A DNA stretch of 58,818 nt. It comes from an uncultured Erysipelotrichaceae bacterium. Its GTDB lineage: Bacteria; Bacillota_I; Bacilli_A; RF39; UBA660. Below are positions 7,563 through 16,333 of this stretch, in pieces (the first letter of the stretch is position 1; each line of letters begins with the position of its first letter). The position numbers were made by a program, and so were the translations under genes. The notes below the pieces were generated by a model. It saw only the letters and a list, made by a program, of their open reading frames with translations, had not been told where the DNA came from and ran no database searches. The stretch is taken from assembly GCA_902798815.1 (NCBI GenBank), contig CADBYH010000006.1, forward strand, positions 1 to 58,818, written 5' to 3'.

Positions 7563-8477
7563 ATGAATATTAATTTAGATTTATATAGTTATTTTTATTA
7601 TGTATGTGAATTTAAAAGTATAACTAAAGCAGCTAACTATCTTTATATTAGTCAGCCTGCTATTACGAAACAGATTAAAAAATTAGAAAAATTGTTAGGA
7701 AAATCTTTAATTATAAGAACTTCAAAGGGAATTGATTTAACAGAGGATGGAGAATTTTTATATCATAAAATTAAACAGCCTATTGAATCATTAAATCATA
7801 CTGAGGCATGTTTTAAGGAAACTTGTGATAAGTATGATATTACAATTACGTTAGAAGCTGGGCATTCTTCTTTGACAAAGTTTTTAGAAGAACCTATTAT
7901 TGAATTCAACAAACTACATCCTACTATTAAATTTAAATTGACTTCTCATCATTTACAAGAATCTCTTCAATTAATTAAAGAGGAAAAAATAGATCTGAAA
8001 TTTATTTCTCTTGGAAGTAATATGGAAAAATATGCAGATTTATTAGTTGAAAAATTTTTAGAGGTAGATGATATCTTTGTTATTAGTAAAGAATTGAAAG
8101 GGAAAATTCCAAGTAAAATTAAATTAATTGATTTGAATAATTATCCTACCATTGTTCTTTCAAATGATATTAAAGATATATTATCTAAAAAGTTTCTTGA
8201 CAATTATTTTATTGAACATGGGTTAACTTTTAAACCTAAATATGAATTAGTTAATAATTGGCTAATTGAAGAATATGTTTCTTTAAATGTTGGAATTGGA
8301 GTTCTTGCAAGACAACATATTATTGATAAACTGGAGAGTGGAGAATTGATAGAAATTGAGACAGATGTAAAGATACCAAAAAGAACAATGGCATACGTTT
8401 TTAAAAAAACATCTTTAAAATATCCTGTTATTCGAGAATTTATTAATTTTGTTAAACAATATAATAATATTGATTAA
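7563..8477 (+). CDS. LysR family transcriptional regulator
   Basis: 304 residues. The N-terminal winged helix-turn-helix is typical (FYYVCEFKSITKAANYLYISQPAITKQIKKLEKLLG, positions about 11-46), followed by a linker helix and a two-lobed effector-binding domain to the end. Start ATG has a GTGGAGG site. It probably controls the M20 deacylase just upstream and possibly the acetyltransferase operon. It is unusual in lying downstream and co-directional with its likely target rather than divergent. The effector is unknown. Confidence 0.88.
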   Translation: MNINLDLYSYFYYVCEFKSITKAANYLYISQPAITKQIKKLEKLLGKSLIIRTSKGIDLTEDGEFLYHKIKQPIESLNHTEACFKETCDKYDITITLEAGHSSLTKFLEEPIIEFNKLHPTIKFKLTSHHLQESLQLIKEEKIDLKFISLGSNMEKYADLLVEKFLEVDDIFVISKELKGKIPSKIKLIDLNNYPTIVLSNDIKDILSKKFLDNYFIEHGLTFKPKYELVNNWLIEEYVSLNVGIGVLARQHIIDKLESGELIEIETDVKIPKRTMAYVFKKTSLKYPVIREFINFVKQYNNID

Positions 8478-8518
8478 TAATTAGATTAAACCTTTATAAT
8501 TATTTCTTTTTTATATGA

Positions 8519-8524
8519 TATAAT
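8519..8524 (+). promoter_or_regulatory. -10 box
   Basis: TATAAT preceded by TATGA in the 66-bp gap before the InlB-repeat protein gene. No good -35 box. Confidence 0.45.
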
Positions 8525-8543
8525 TTGAATAGAGAGGTTTGTT

Positions 8544-8927
8544 ATGAAAAAGGTATATATTATTGTAGGAATTATTATAATTGTAATTGTTATTTCTTTT
8601 TTAATTGGTAAAAAGATTATTGATAAAAAATATGAAGAATGTAATTTTTTTACTGGAGGAAGTTTTAATTTAATATTTAATGTTAATGGTGGAGAAGAAA
8701 TACCAATTATGTCTATTTGTATTGCTTGTAGTCCAGATACTTATGAAGAATTACCAATTCCTGTTCGTAAAGGTTATTCTTTTGATGGATGGTATTATGA
8801 TAAAGATTTAACTAAAAAAATAGATTTTACTAATACAATAGATTTTAGTCCGATTCCAGAGTATGATAAACATAAATGTCATGTTGGTTATAAAGATATA
8901 GAAATATATGCTAAATGGAATAAGTAA
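8544..8927 (+). CDS. Small membrane-anchored protein with InlB B-repeat-like domain
   Basis: 127 residues. One N-terminal transmembrane helix (about 3-22) then a single Listeria-Bacteroides (InlB B-repeat, Flg_new) type unit: F-N-V-N-G-G ... V-R-K-G-Y-S-F-D-G-W-Y-Y-D-K-D-L, ending I-Y-A-K-W-N. Such beta-grasp units normally occur in tandem in adhesins; here there is only one, with an insert carrying several cysteines (SICIACS). Function not known; it is likely surface exposed. A lipoprotein gene follows 19 bp later. Confidence 0.75.
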   Translation: MKKVYIIVGIIIIVIVISFLIGKKIIDKKYEECNFFTGGSFNLIFNVNGGEEIPIMSICIACSPDTYEELPIPVRKGYSFDGWYYDKDLTKKIDFTNTIDFSPIPEYDKHKCHVGYKDIEIYAKWNK

Positions 8928-8946
8928 TTGTTGTTAGGAGAGGTTT

Positions 8947-9426
8947 ATGAAAAAGAATATTTTATTGATAATGTTGGTTATAATAGTTGTTTTTAGTATG
9001 ACAGGTTGTAAGAAAAAGGTTAAACCTATTACTGGATCATTTACTATCACTTGTGAAAGTAAAAATAATAGTATGAAAGGTGTAGATCAAACTAATATTT
9101 CTGTTTATAATTTTGGTAAAGATCAGTATATTACTGATTATGAAATAAAAACAATAAGTGTTTATTCTGATAAAGAAACTTATGAGTATTATAAAGAGAA
9201 TGCAGAGGAATCTGCAAAATCAGATGATAGTGATAAAGTTGTTTATGATATTTCATCTGATGATGATACTCAAACTGTTATATTTAGTTATAAAATAGTT
9301 CTATCTAAAGATGATTTAAAAAATTTTGGTGATAAGGATTATTACAAAGTTAATAATGTATTTGATAGAATAAAAACTGGTGCTAAATGTAGTTTTAAAG
9401 GTATAAAAGAAGAACAAATTAAATAA
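8947..9426 (+). CDS. Putative lipoprotein
   Basis: 159 residues. Signal sequence with lipobox FSMTGC at about 16-21, so Cys21 would be lipidated and the protein anchored outside the membrane. The rest is a small beta-rich domain (SFTITCESKNNS ... CSFKGIKEEQ) that I do not recognise. It follows the InlB-repeat protein with an AGGAGAGG site and is probably cotranscribed. Confidence 0.75.
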   Translation: MKKNILLIMLVIIVVFSMTGCKKKVKPITGSFTITCESKNNSMKGVDQTNISVYNFGKDQYITDYEIKTISVYSDKETYEYYKENAEESAKSDDSDKVVYDISSDDDTQTVIFSYKIVLSKDDLKNFGDKDYYKVNNVFDRIKTGAKCSFKGIKEEQIK

Positions 9427-9429
9427 TAT

Positions 9430-9457
9430 AACACTATCTTTTGATAGTGTTTTTTTC
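9430..9457 (+). terminator. Rho-independent terminator
   Basis: Stem ACACTATC/GATAGTGT, TTTT loop, followed by six T. Its T run abuts the first of the 11-bp-spaced boxes. Confidence 0.75.
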
Positions 9458-9508
9458 ATGAAAATTTCATAATTAATACATATTAATTTCATATTTAAGT
9501 TGTAAAGT
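9455..9508 (+). promoter_or_regulatory. Four 11-bp-phased boxes plus -10 (OmpR/PhoB-type site), array A
   Basis: TTCATG, TTCATA, TACATA and TTCATA start at 9455, 9466, 9477 and 9488, exactly 11 bp apart. TAAAGT (9503-9508) begins 15 bp after the start of the last box. The same layout occurs upstream of the ABC exporter. Direct hexamers with 5-bp gaps replacing a -35 are the hallmark of OmpR/PhoB-family sites such as the Bacillus Pho box. The regulator itself is not in the window. Confidence 0.6.
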
Positions 9509-9610
9509 TATACCTGAAAAGGAGGTAATAAAGTTTAATTAATAATTTAATTATTGTATACTAATAGTGTATTTATAATAGATGAGTATTTTATGAAAGG
9601 AGAAGTTTAT

Positions 9611-9820
9611 ATGAAAGATAAAATAGTATTGTTTGTTATAGGTGTTTTGGTAGGAGCAATTATTGCTACAGGATCTTTTTATGTTTATACAGTAGCTAGT
9701 TCAAATTGTAATGGTAATCAGATGAATAATCCGGGACAACCACCAGAAATGCCAAATGGACAAAATGGACAATCACCAGAGATGCCAAATGGTAATAATA
9801 CACAAGATAGTAATAGTTAA
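9611..9820 (+). CDS. Small membrane protein with Pro/Asn/Gly-rich tail
   Basis: 69 residues. A transmembrane helix at about 5-27 (IVLFVIGVLVGAIIATGSFYVYT) is followed by a polar tail with a repeated PEMPNGQNGQ/PEMPNGNN motif. The start at 9611 is chosen for the AAAGGAG site; a longer frame from TTG at 9554 has none. It is first in the operon behind array A and precedes the beta-helix protein by 17 bp. Role unknown, perhaps an anchor or accessory for that surface protein. Confidence 0.65.
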   Translation: MKDKIVLFVIGVLVGAIIATGSFYVYTVASSNCNGNQMNNPGQPPEMPNGQNGQSPEMPNGNNTQDSNS

Positions 9821-9837
9821 TAGGAGATGATGTATTA

Positions 9838-11163
9838 ATGAACAAGAAAAAAGATATATGGTATTTATTAATAATTATCTTTTGTATAATAATACTTGGA
9901 TTGTTATGGTTTTTAATTATTAAGAATACTAGTAATAAAAATAATAATGGACCTGGTATGAATAGTAATTCTAATGTGTCTTATTCTGCAGTTAAAAAAA
10001 TCACTTCTGATGAAGACATTGATTCAGGTGAATATAAATCTAGTAAAACTGATGAAAATGTAATATTGGTATCTGGTAATGTTAAATCCACTTTATCTAA
10101 TATTACTGTTAATAAAACAGGAGATTCAAATGGTGGAGATAACACTAGTTTTTATGGTACTAATTCTGCAATTATTGCTAAAGATGGAGCTAATTTAACT
10201 ATTAAGAATGCAACAATAACAACTAATGCTACAGGAGCAAATGGAGTATTTAGTTATGGTGGTTCTGCTACTACTAATAATTCAACTTCAGATAATACAA
10301 CAATTAATATTTCTGATTCAAAAATAACAACTAAGAAAGATAATTCTGGGGGAATTATGACTACTGGTGGGGGAATTATGAATGCTACTAGTTTAACTAT
10401 TAATACAGCAGGAACTTCAAGTGCTGCTATTAGATCTGATAGAGGTGGAGGAACGGTTACAGTTAATAAGGGTACTTATAAAACTACTGGAAAAGGTTCT
10501 CCAGCAATTTATTCAACTGCAGATATTACTGTTAAAAATTCAAAACTTATTTCTTTAGCATCTGAGGGTGTTGTTATTGAGGGGAAGAATAGTGTAACTC
10601 TTGATAATGTTAATTTAATTGATACTAATAATACATTAAATGGACAGTCAACTACTTATAAGAATATATTTCTTTATCAATCTATGAGTGGTGATGCTGC
10701 TGATGGTGAGGCAGTATTTACGTCAAAGAATTCAACAATTGCTACTAATAAAGGTGATAGTTTTTATGTTACTAATACAACAGCAACTATAAATCTAGAA
10801 AATAATAAAATAACAAATATAGATTCAGAAGGCAATTTCTTAAGGATTCAAAAGGATTCATGGGGTAATTCAGGTAGTAATGGAGGTACTGTTAAACTTA
10901 ATTTGACTAATCAAAATGTTAATGGAAATATTGTTGTTGATTCAATTTCAACATTAACAATGAGTTTAAAAAACAATTCATCATTTAAAGGAACTATTAA
11001 TAATAGTAATGAAGGTAATGTAGTATTAGTTTTAGATAAGACAAGTTCAATAACTTTAACAGGTGATACATATGTTAAATCTCTTAAAAACTCTGATTCG
11101 ACTAATAGTAATATAAATTTAAATGGATTTAAATTATATGTTAATGGAGTAGAATATGAATAG
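9838..11163 (+). CDS. Membrane-anchored right-handed beta-helix surface protein
   Basis: 441 residues. The N-terminal transmembrane anchor (about 7-28) is followed by Asn/Gly/Ser-rich linker and a long region of short hydrophobic strands alternating with N/T/G turns (ANLTIKNATITTNATG, NTTINISDSKITTKK, SVTLDNVNLIDTNN), typical of pectate-lyase-like parallel beta-helices in adhesins and carbohydrate-binding proteins. No catalytic residues recognised. No sorting signal at the C-terminus. The last bases overlap the start of the RimJ-type acetyltransferase gene. It lies in the array A operon beside an ABC exporter. Confidence 0.75.
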   Translation: MNKKKDIWYLLIIIFCIIILGLLWFLIIKNTSNKNNNGPGMNSNSNVSYSAVKKITSDEDIDSGEYKSSKTDENVILVSGNVKSTLSNITVNKTGDSNGGDNTSFYGTNSAIIAKDGANLTIKNATITTNATGANGVFSYGGSATTNNSTSDNTTINISDSKITTKKDNSGGIMTTGGGIMNATSLTINTAGTSSAAIRSDRGGGTVTVNKGTYKTTGKGSPAIYSTADITVKNSKLISLASEGVVIEGKNSVTLDNVNLIDTNNTLNGQSTTYKNIFLYQSMSGDAADGEAVFTSKNSTIATNKGDSFYVTNTTATINLENNKITNIDSEGNFLRIQKDSWGNSGSNGGTVKLNLTNQNVNGNIVVDSISTLTMSLKNNSSFKGTINNSNEGNVVLVLDKTSSITLTGDTYVKSLKNSDSTNSNINLNGFKLYVNGVEYE

Positions 11164-11698
11164 TATAGGTACTAAGGTATTGGAATCTGAGAGACTAATT
11201 CTTAGAAGATTTAGAGAATCTGATGCGAAGGAATTATATGAAGGTTATATCAATCAAGAAGAGTTTTTATACTATGCTAATAAAGAGAAAAAAACTTTAG
11301 AAGAAGAGATAGATTCATTAAAGGGTATAGATGATAAGTATAATAATTTAGATTATTATAATTGGTTAATTACACTTAAAGATAATAATAAAATAATTGG
11401 TGGTATTAATTTAAATGTAGATAACTATAATGAATCATTAGAATTTAATTATGCGATAGATAATAGATATACTTGTAATGGTTATATGACAGAAGCATTA
11501 AATTTAATAAAATATTTTTGTTTAAATGAGATAAAAGTAAATAGACTTTATGGTGGATGTGAAATAAATAATATTTCTTCTAAAAGAGTTATGGAAAAGT
11601 GCGATTTTAAATATGAAGGAATTTTAAGAAACCATTTAAAATTAAGAGATGGTTATCATGATATGTATGTATTTTCTTTTATAAGAAGTAGAGATTAA
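11156..11698 (+). CDS. RimJ/RimL-type GNAT acetyltransferase
   Basis: 180 residues. Starts with the subfamily pattern ESERLILRRFRESDAKELY and ends with NISSKRVMEKCDFKYEGILRNHLKLRDGYHDMYVFS, as in ribosomal-protein/alanine N-acetyltransferases. The acetyl-CoA loop is weak here (RYTCNGYMTEAL in place of R-G-x-G-x-A). It overlaps the beta-helix gene by 8 bases, so expression is coupled. What it acetylates is unknown; its operon context is surface proteins, not ribosome genes. Confidence 0.85.
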   Translation: MNSIGTKVLESERLILRRFRESDAKELYEGYINQEEFLYYANKEKKTLEEEIDSLKGIDDKYNNLDYYNWLITLKDNNKIIGGINLNVDNYNESLEFNYAIDNRYTCNGYMTEALNLIKYFCLNEIKVNRLYGGCEINNISSKRVMEKCDFKYEGILRNHLKLRDGYHDMYVFSFIRSRD

Positions 11699-11720
11699 AA
11701 ACAGTCAAACGACTGTTTTT
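11697..11720 (+). terminator. Rho-independent terminator
   Basis: 10-bp stem AAAAACAGTC/GACTGTTTTT with an AAAC loop; T run is part of the stem. Confidence 0.75.
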
Positions 11721-11724
11721 AAAT

Positions 11725-11778
11725 TTCACATAAAATTCACATTTATTTCATAATTAATTCACATATAAAAAATAAAAT
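11725..11778 (+). promoter_or_regulatory. Four 11-bp-phased boxes plus -10 (OmpR/PhoB-type site), array B
   Basis: TTCACA, TTCACA, TTCATA and TTCACA start at 11725, 11736, 11747 and 11758. TAAAAT (11773-11778) begins 15 bp after the start of the last box, identical to array A. Upstream of the ABC exporter. The match in spacing, number and -10 offset argues that one response regulator drives both transcription units. Confidence 0.65.
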
Positions 11779-11811
11779 AATTAATGTAATATGAAAAAGA
11801 AAGGTGATTAA

Positions 11812-13275
11812 ATGTTTATTATTAAAAATGCTTTAATTTCTATTACTAGAAATAAAGGTAGAAATATTTTGATGGGGGTTATTATTTTAGTAATTGCTTG
11901 TGCTTGTACTGTTACTTTGGCAATTAATAATACAGCAAGTGATTTAATTAATTCATATGAGAGTTCATATGATAAAGAGTTGACTATTACATTTAATAGA
12001 GAAAATATGATGAAAGATGTAGATTTTAGTAATAAGGAAAATATGGAATCTGCTAAGGAGAAGTTTAATAATATTTCATCTTATACAGTTGATGATGTAA
12101 AGAATTTTGCTAAGAGTAAGCATATTGAAAGTTATTATTATACTTATAATATTTCTTTAAATGGTAGTAATATATCTAAAGCAGAGAGTGAATCTGATGA
12201 AGATTCTAAAATGCCTAATTTTCCTGGAAGAGATAATTTTGATGGATCATCATATGATTTTAGTTTGAATGGATATAGTTCAGTTGATTCAATGAGTGAG
12301 TTTATTTAAGGAACTTATGAAATGACTCAGATTGTTGATAATGCGTGGGATATTGCTTTTACTGGTAATTATGTATTTATTAATGATGAGTTAGCTTCAT
12401 ATAATAATTTAAGTTTAAATGATAAGATACAATTAAAAGATGATAATGATAATATTTATGAATTTGAAATTATTGGTATATACAAAGAAAATGAAGAGGA
12501 ATCTTCTGGACCTAGTTTCTTTTCTAATTCTGCTAATACAATTATTACAAATGCAGATAGTTTAGTTTCAATAACAAGTGCAAATACTGAAATAAAGGGT
12601 TCTGTTAAACCTACATTTATAATTGATGATTATAAAAATGCAGATTCAGTTCAAAAAGAATTTTATAAAAAAGGATTAGATGAAAACTATGTTGTTGAAA
12701 CTAATGAAGAGATTGCTACTGCAGGATTAACTTCTGTAAAAAATGTTAAGTCATTTGCTAATACATTCTTAATAATTACTATGATAATAGGTGGTATAGT
12801 ACTATTTGTAATTAATATGATTAATATTAGAGAAAGAAAATATGAGATAGGTGTATTAAGAACAATTGGTATAAGTAAATTTAAACTTACAATGCAGTTT
12901 GTTTCAGAATTATTAATAGTTGGATTGATTGCTTTAATGTTAGGTGCAGGAATAGGTGCTACAATGTCAAAAGGAGTAAGTAATTCTTTATTATCTAGTG
13001 AAATAAAAAGCACTGAAAAACAGAATGAAAAAGTTAAAAGTAATTTTGGAGGTTCCGGTGGAGGATTTGATATGAAACAAGGGGGACCAAGTAGTTTTAA
13101 TAAAAAAGGTACTCCTAATGTTCAAGCATATGATTCTATTGATGCAGTTGTTAGTGCAAGTGTTATCTTAGAGTTACTAGGAATAGGAGTAGTATTAATA
13201 TTAGTTAGTAGTTTATCAGCAATGATTAGTATTCAAAGGTTTACACCTTTAACTATATTGAAGGAGAGGTCATAA
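11812..13275 (+). pseudogene. FtsX/MacB-like ABC transporter permease, split by an in-frame TAA
   Basis: One continuous frame of 488 codons broken only by TAA at 12307-12309. The N-terminal part has a transmembrane helix (about 20-42) and the start of the extracellular MacB-PCD-like domain. The rest continues it and ends with the FtsX core: three more helices around NTFLIITMIIGGIVLFVINM, VSELLIVGLIALMLGAGIGA and ILELLGIGVVLILVSSL. The frame is unchanged across the stop. An ATG at 12322 has AAGGA nine bases upstream, so a separate second chain by reinitiation is possible. It pairs with the ATPase gene that follows. Either a recent nonsense mutation, a sequencing error or a natural split. Confidence 0.7.
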
Positions 13276-13276
13276 T

Positions 13277-13972
13277 ATGGAGAAGAAAAAGAAAAAAGAA
13301 AAAGAAGTAAAAAAAGAAATTTTACTTTCTATAAAAAATGCAAGTTATCAATATAGTGATGCTGAGAAAGATGAATATGCGTTAAAAAATGTTAGTTATG
13401 ATTTTGAAAAAGGAAAAATATATGCTATACGTGGAAGAAGTGGAACTGGTAAGACTACATTATTATCACTTATAAGTGGACTTGAAAGATGTACTGAAGG
13501 GGAAATAGTATTTGATGGAAAAGATTTAAAGGATATTAATTTAGATTATTATCGAAGTCATGAAATAGGAATAGTTTTCCAAAGTTATAATTTGCTTCCT
13601 TTTATGACTGCCAGTGAAAATATTATTCTTTCAATGGACGCTAGTGGTATGAAAATACCTAATAAAAAAGATGAAGCAATTAAACTTATGAAAAGTGTTG
13701 GTTTAAAAGAGAATTATGCCAATCGTAAAGTATTAAGATTATCAGGAGGAGAACAACAGAGAGTAGCAATTTCAAGAAGTCTTTCATATAATCCAAAGAT
13801 GATTGTTGCAGATGAACCTACAGGTAATCTTGATAAACAAACTGAAAGTGAAATATTAGATATATTTAAAAAACTAGCTCATGAAGATGGTAAGTGTGTT
13901 ATTATTGTTACTCATTCACAAAATGTATGTGATATGGTGGATGTAGTTTATGATTTAAAAAAAGTAAAGTAA
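13277..13972 (+). CDS. ABC transporter ATP-binding protein (MacB/LolD-like)
   Basis: 231 residues. ATPase subunit for the preceding permease. Walker A GRSGTGKTTLLS, Q-loop VFQSYNLLPFMTASENI, signature LSGGEQQRVAISR, Walker B MIVADEPTGNLD and H-loop VTHSQ are all intact. The N-terminus has an extra Lys/Glu-rich stretch (about 13 residues). The subfamily drives mechanotransmission for lipoprotein or peptide export rather than bulk transport. It starts one base after the permease stop with a strong site inside that gene. Confidence 0.92.
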   Translation: MEKKKKKEKEVKKEILLSIKNASYQYSDAEKDEYALKNVSYDFEKGKIYAIRGRSGTGKTTLLSLISGLERCTEGEIVFDGKDLKDINLDYYRSHEIGIVFQSYNLLPFMTASENIILSMDASGMKIPNKKDEAIKLMKSVGLKENYANRKVLRLSGGEQQRVAISRSLSYNPKMIVADEPTGNLDKQTESEILDIFKKLAHEDGKCVIIVTHSQNVCDMVDVVYDLKKVK

Positions 13973-13997
13973 AAGCAGATATTTTATCTGCTTTTTT
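13971..13997 (+). terminator. Rho-independent terminator
   Basis: Stem AAAAGCAGAT/ATCTGCTTTT followed by T run. Confidence 0.75.
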
Positions 13998-14030
13998 GTT
14001 ATTATGATAAAATTAATATAGGTGATAAAT

Positions 14031-14528
14031 ATGGAATGGTTAGATATTTATGATGATTATGGTAATTTAACTGGTAGAAAGATAATTAGGGGAGATAGAA
14101 GTGCAAAGTTAAGTAATCATGAACATATAGCTGTTGCTAATATATTTATTGAAAATAGTAAAGGTGAATTTTTAATACAAAAAACTTCAAAAGAAAAAGG
14201 GGGTCTTTTTTCTACAACTGGTGGACATGTTGATAGTGGGGAGACTCCATATACTACGATTGTAAGAGAAGTAAAAGAGGAAATTGGAATAGATATTTCA
14301 AAAGAAAAAATAATTGATTATGGATTTTTGTTATATGATATGCCGTTAAGATATTTATTTTATTTAAAAAAAGATATTAATATAAAAGATGTAGATGTTC
14401 AAAAAGAAGAAGTCGATTATGTTAAATATATGAGTGTTTCTGATATTAGAAAATTAATTGATGAGAAACAAATGTTAGAATCTCATGGAATAATGTTTAA
14501 TGAATTGATTAGAAGAATTAATAAATAA
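14031..14528 (+). CDS. NUDIX hydrolase, IDI-like
   Basis: 165 residues. Opens WLDIYDDYGNLTGRKIIRGD, the leader seen in isopentenyl-diphosphate-isomerase-like NUDIX proteins. The Nudix box is GGHVDSGETPYTTIVREVKEEIGI (split here: GGHVDSGE, then REVKEEIG), complete. It hydrolyses a nucleoside diphosphate linked to another moiety; the substrate is unknown. The start at 14031 follows AGGTGATAA. It precedes a methyltransferase gene by 12 bases. Confidence 0.85.
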   Translation: MEWLDIYDDYGNLTGRKIIRGDRSAKLSNHEHIAVANIFIENSKGEFLIQKTSKEKGGLFSTTGGHVDSGETPYTTIVREVKEEIGIDISKEKIIDYGFLLYDMPLRYLFYLKKDINIKDVDVQKEEVDYVKYMSVSDIRKLIDEKQMLESHGIMFNELIRRINK

Positions 14529-14540
14529 GTTGGTGAATAT

Positions 14541-15197
14541 ATGGATTCAATTGATAAGAGAAATAGTGTAAAAGAAGATTATGATTTAATTGCAGATAAG
14601 TATTGTAAAGAATTTAGTAATGTGATTGAAGATAAAGATATTATTAATAGTTTTTTAGGTGATTTAGATTATAATTCTAAAATAATTGATTTAGGAGGAG
14701 GATCTGGTAAAATTACTAATTATCTAATTAATAATAATTATGATGCTGTTTGCTATGATTTTTCTTCTATTATGAAGAAAAATGCTATGAGATTGTTTCC
14801 AAATATACCATATATATTAGATGATATTTTAAATATAAAGAATCATTTTAGTAATAATTCAATTGATGGTATTATTTCATTATATTGTTTGTTTCATATA
14901 CCAAAAGAAAATATGAAGAAATTATTTGATGATATAAATATTGTATTAAAGGATAATGGTTATTTTTTAGCAACTTTTCAGTTAGGTAAGGGAGAAGATT
15001 TTGTTTTAGAACCATATTTAAATAATAATAAAAAAGTATTATATATGAATTATTATTCTGAAGAAGAAATATATGAATTATTTAAAAATAGTGGATTTGA
15101 AATAATTAGTTCTTTTCATAAAAAAGAGATTGGTAATAATGTATTAGGAGAAGATGGTAATGATGCAATTTTAGTTATTTCAAAGAAAGTAAATTAA
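14541..15197 (+). CDS. Class I SAM-dependent methyltransferase
   Basis: 218 residues. The SAM-binding motif I is IIDLGGGSGKIT (about 50-61), followed by an acidic end of strand two (AVCYDFS) and motif IV-like DGIISLYCLFHIP. Resembles generic Methyltransf_11 enzymes acting on small molecules; substrate not evident. Probably in one transcript with the NUDIX gene. Confidence 0.8.
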   Translation: MDSIDKRNSVKEDYDLIADKYCKEFSNVIEDKDIINSFLGDLDYNSKIIDLGGGSGKITNYLINNNYDAVCYDFSSIMKKNAMRLFPNIPYILDDILNIKNHFSNNSIDGIISLYCLFHIPKENMKKLFDDINIVLKDNGYFLATFQLGKGEDFVLEPYLNNNKKVLYMNYYSEEEIYELFKNSGFEIISSFHKKEIGNNVLGEDGNDAILVISKKVN

Positions 15198-15262
15198 TAG
15201 ATTTATTATGTGTTTTTTGATATAATTATTTTTATATGGATAGGTAAAGGAAATGAGATTTT

Positions 15263-16321
15263 ATGACAATAACATTTTTGGATTTTATAAATAATTTAAT
15301 TAATATACCTAGTTTGTTAATTATAACCATTTTAATATCTGCAGTTATGTTTATAAATGGTTGTTTGGATGTACCTAATGCTATTGCTACTTGTGTTGGT
15401 ACTAGGAGTATTGAACCTAGAAAAGGATTAATCTTAGCTGCTATATTTAATTTTTTAGGTATTCTTGTAATGACTTTTATAAGTTCAAAGGTTGCAGAAA
15501 CTGTTTTTAATATTGTTAATTTTGAAAGTAGTACATCTAACAATTTAATTACATTATGTAGTGCTTTAATAGGAATAATATTATGGTGTATTATATCTTG
15601 GATTTTAAGTATTCCATCTAGTCAGTCTCATGCTTTAATAGCTGGTATATCAGGTGCAGCAATTGCCTTACAAGGAAGTCTTTCAGGTATTAATATTGAT
15701 GAATGGAAAAAGGTAATATATGGATTAATATTTGTTAATATAATTGCTTTTTTCTTGGGATATTTTATTACTAGAATTATTGAGAAAATATGTAAGGATA
15801 TGGATAGGAGAAAAACTAATAAGTTTTTTAAAGGTACACAGATATTTGGTGCTCTTGTAATGTGTTTTATGAATGGCGCACAAGATGGACAAAAATTTAT
15901 GGCTTTTATGTTACTTGGGGTTGTATTATCAAATGGTAATGTTCATTCTTTTAATAGTTTTTCAATACCTATATGGTTAATAATTTATTGTTCATCTTTA
16001 ATTGCTTTAGGTGCAATTATAGGAGGACTTAGAATTATAAAAACAGTAGGATTAAAAGTTGCTAAGGTTGAAAGATATCAAGGAACAGCTGCTGATATTT
16101 CAAGTGCAATATGTTTGTTTGGCTCATCAATGTTAGGAATTCCTGTTAGTTCAACACATACAAAAAATAGTGCTGTAATTGGAGTAGGTGCTTCAAAAAG
16201 ACTTTCAAAAGTAAACTGGAAGGTTGCCAGAAATATGGTATTAACATGGTTATTTACATTTCCATGTTGTGGATTATTGGGTTTTGTTGTTACAAAAATT
16301 CTTATAGGTTTTTTTGGATAG
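15263..16321 (+). CDS. pit: PiT family inorganic phosphate transporter
   Basis: 352 residues, about ten transmembrane helices. Sodium- or proton-coupled phosphate uptake. Both PiT signatures are present: near the N-terminus GCLDVPNAIATCVGTRSIEP, and near the C-terminus GIPVSSTHTKNSAVIGVG; the repeat SIPSSQSHALIAGISGAA lies between. The DUF47 gene 12 bases downstream is its usual partner. There are no 11-bp boxes upstream, so it does not look part of the array A/B regulon. Confidence 0.9.
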   Translation: MTITFLDFINNLINIPSLLIITILISAVMFINGCLDVPNAIATCVGTRSIEPRKGLILAAIFNFLGILVMTFISSKVAETVFNIVNFESSTSNNLITLCSALIGIILWCIISWILSIPSSQSHALIAGISGAAIALQGSLSGINIDEWKKVIYGLIFVNIIAFFLGYFITRIIEKICKDMDRRKTNKFFKGTQIFGALVMCFMNGAQDGQKFMAFMLLGVVLSNGNVHSFNSFSIPIWLIIYCSSLIALGAIIGGLRIIKTVGLKVAKVERYQGTAADISSAICLFGSSMLGIPVSSTHTKNSAVIGVGASKRLSKVNWKVARNMVLTWLFTFPCCGLLGFVVTKILIGFFG

Positions 16322-16333
16322 GAGGATGTATTA

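Noticed and set aside
12307..12309. Programmed stop-codon readthrough
   Set aside because: I see no downstream structure or known readthrough context; mutation or reinitiation explains it more simply.
12687..13013. Minus-strand frame inside the permease
   Set aside because: Antisense shadow of the membrane helices, without start signals.
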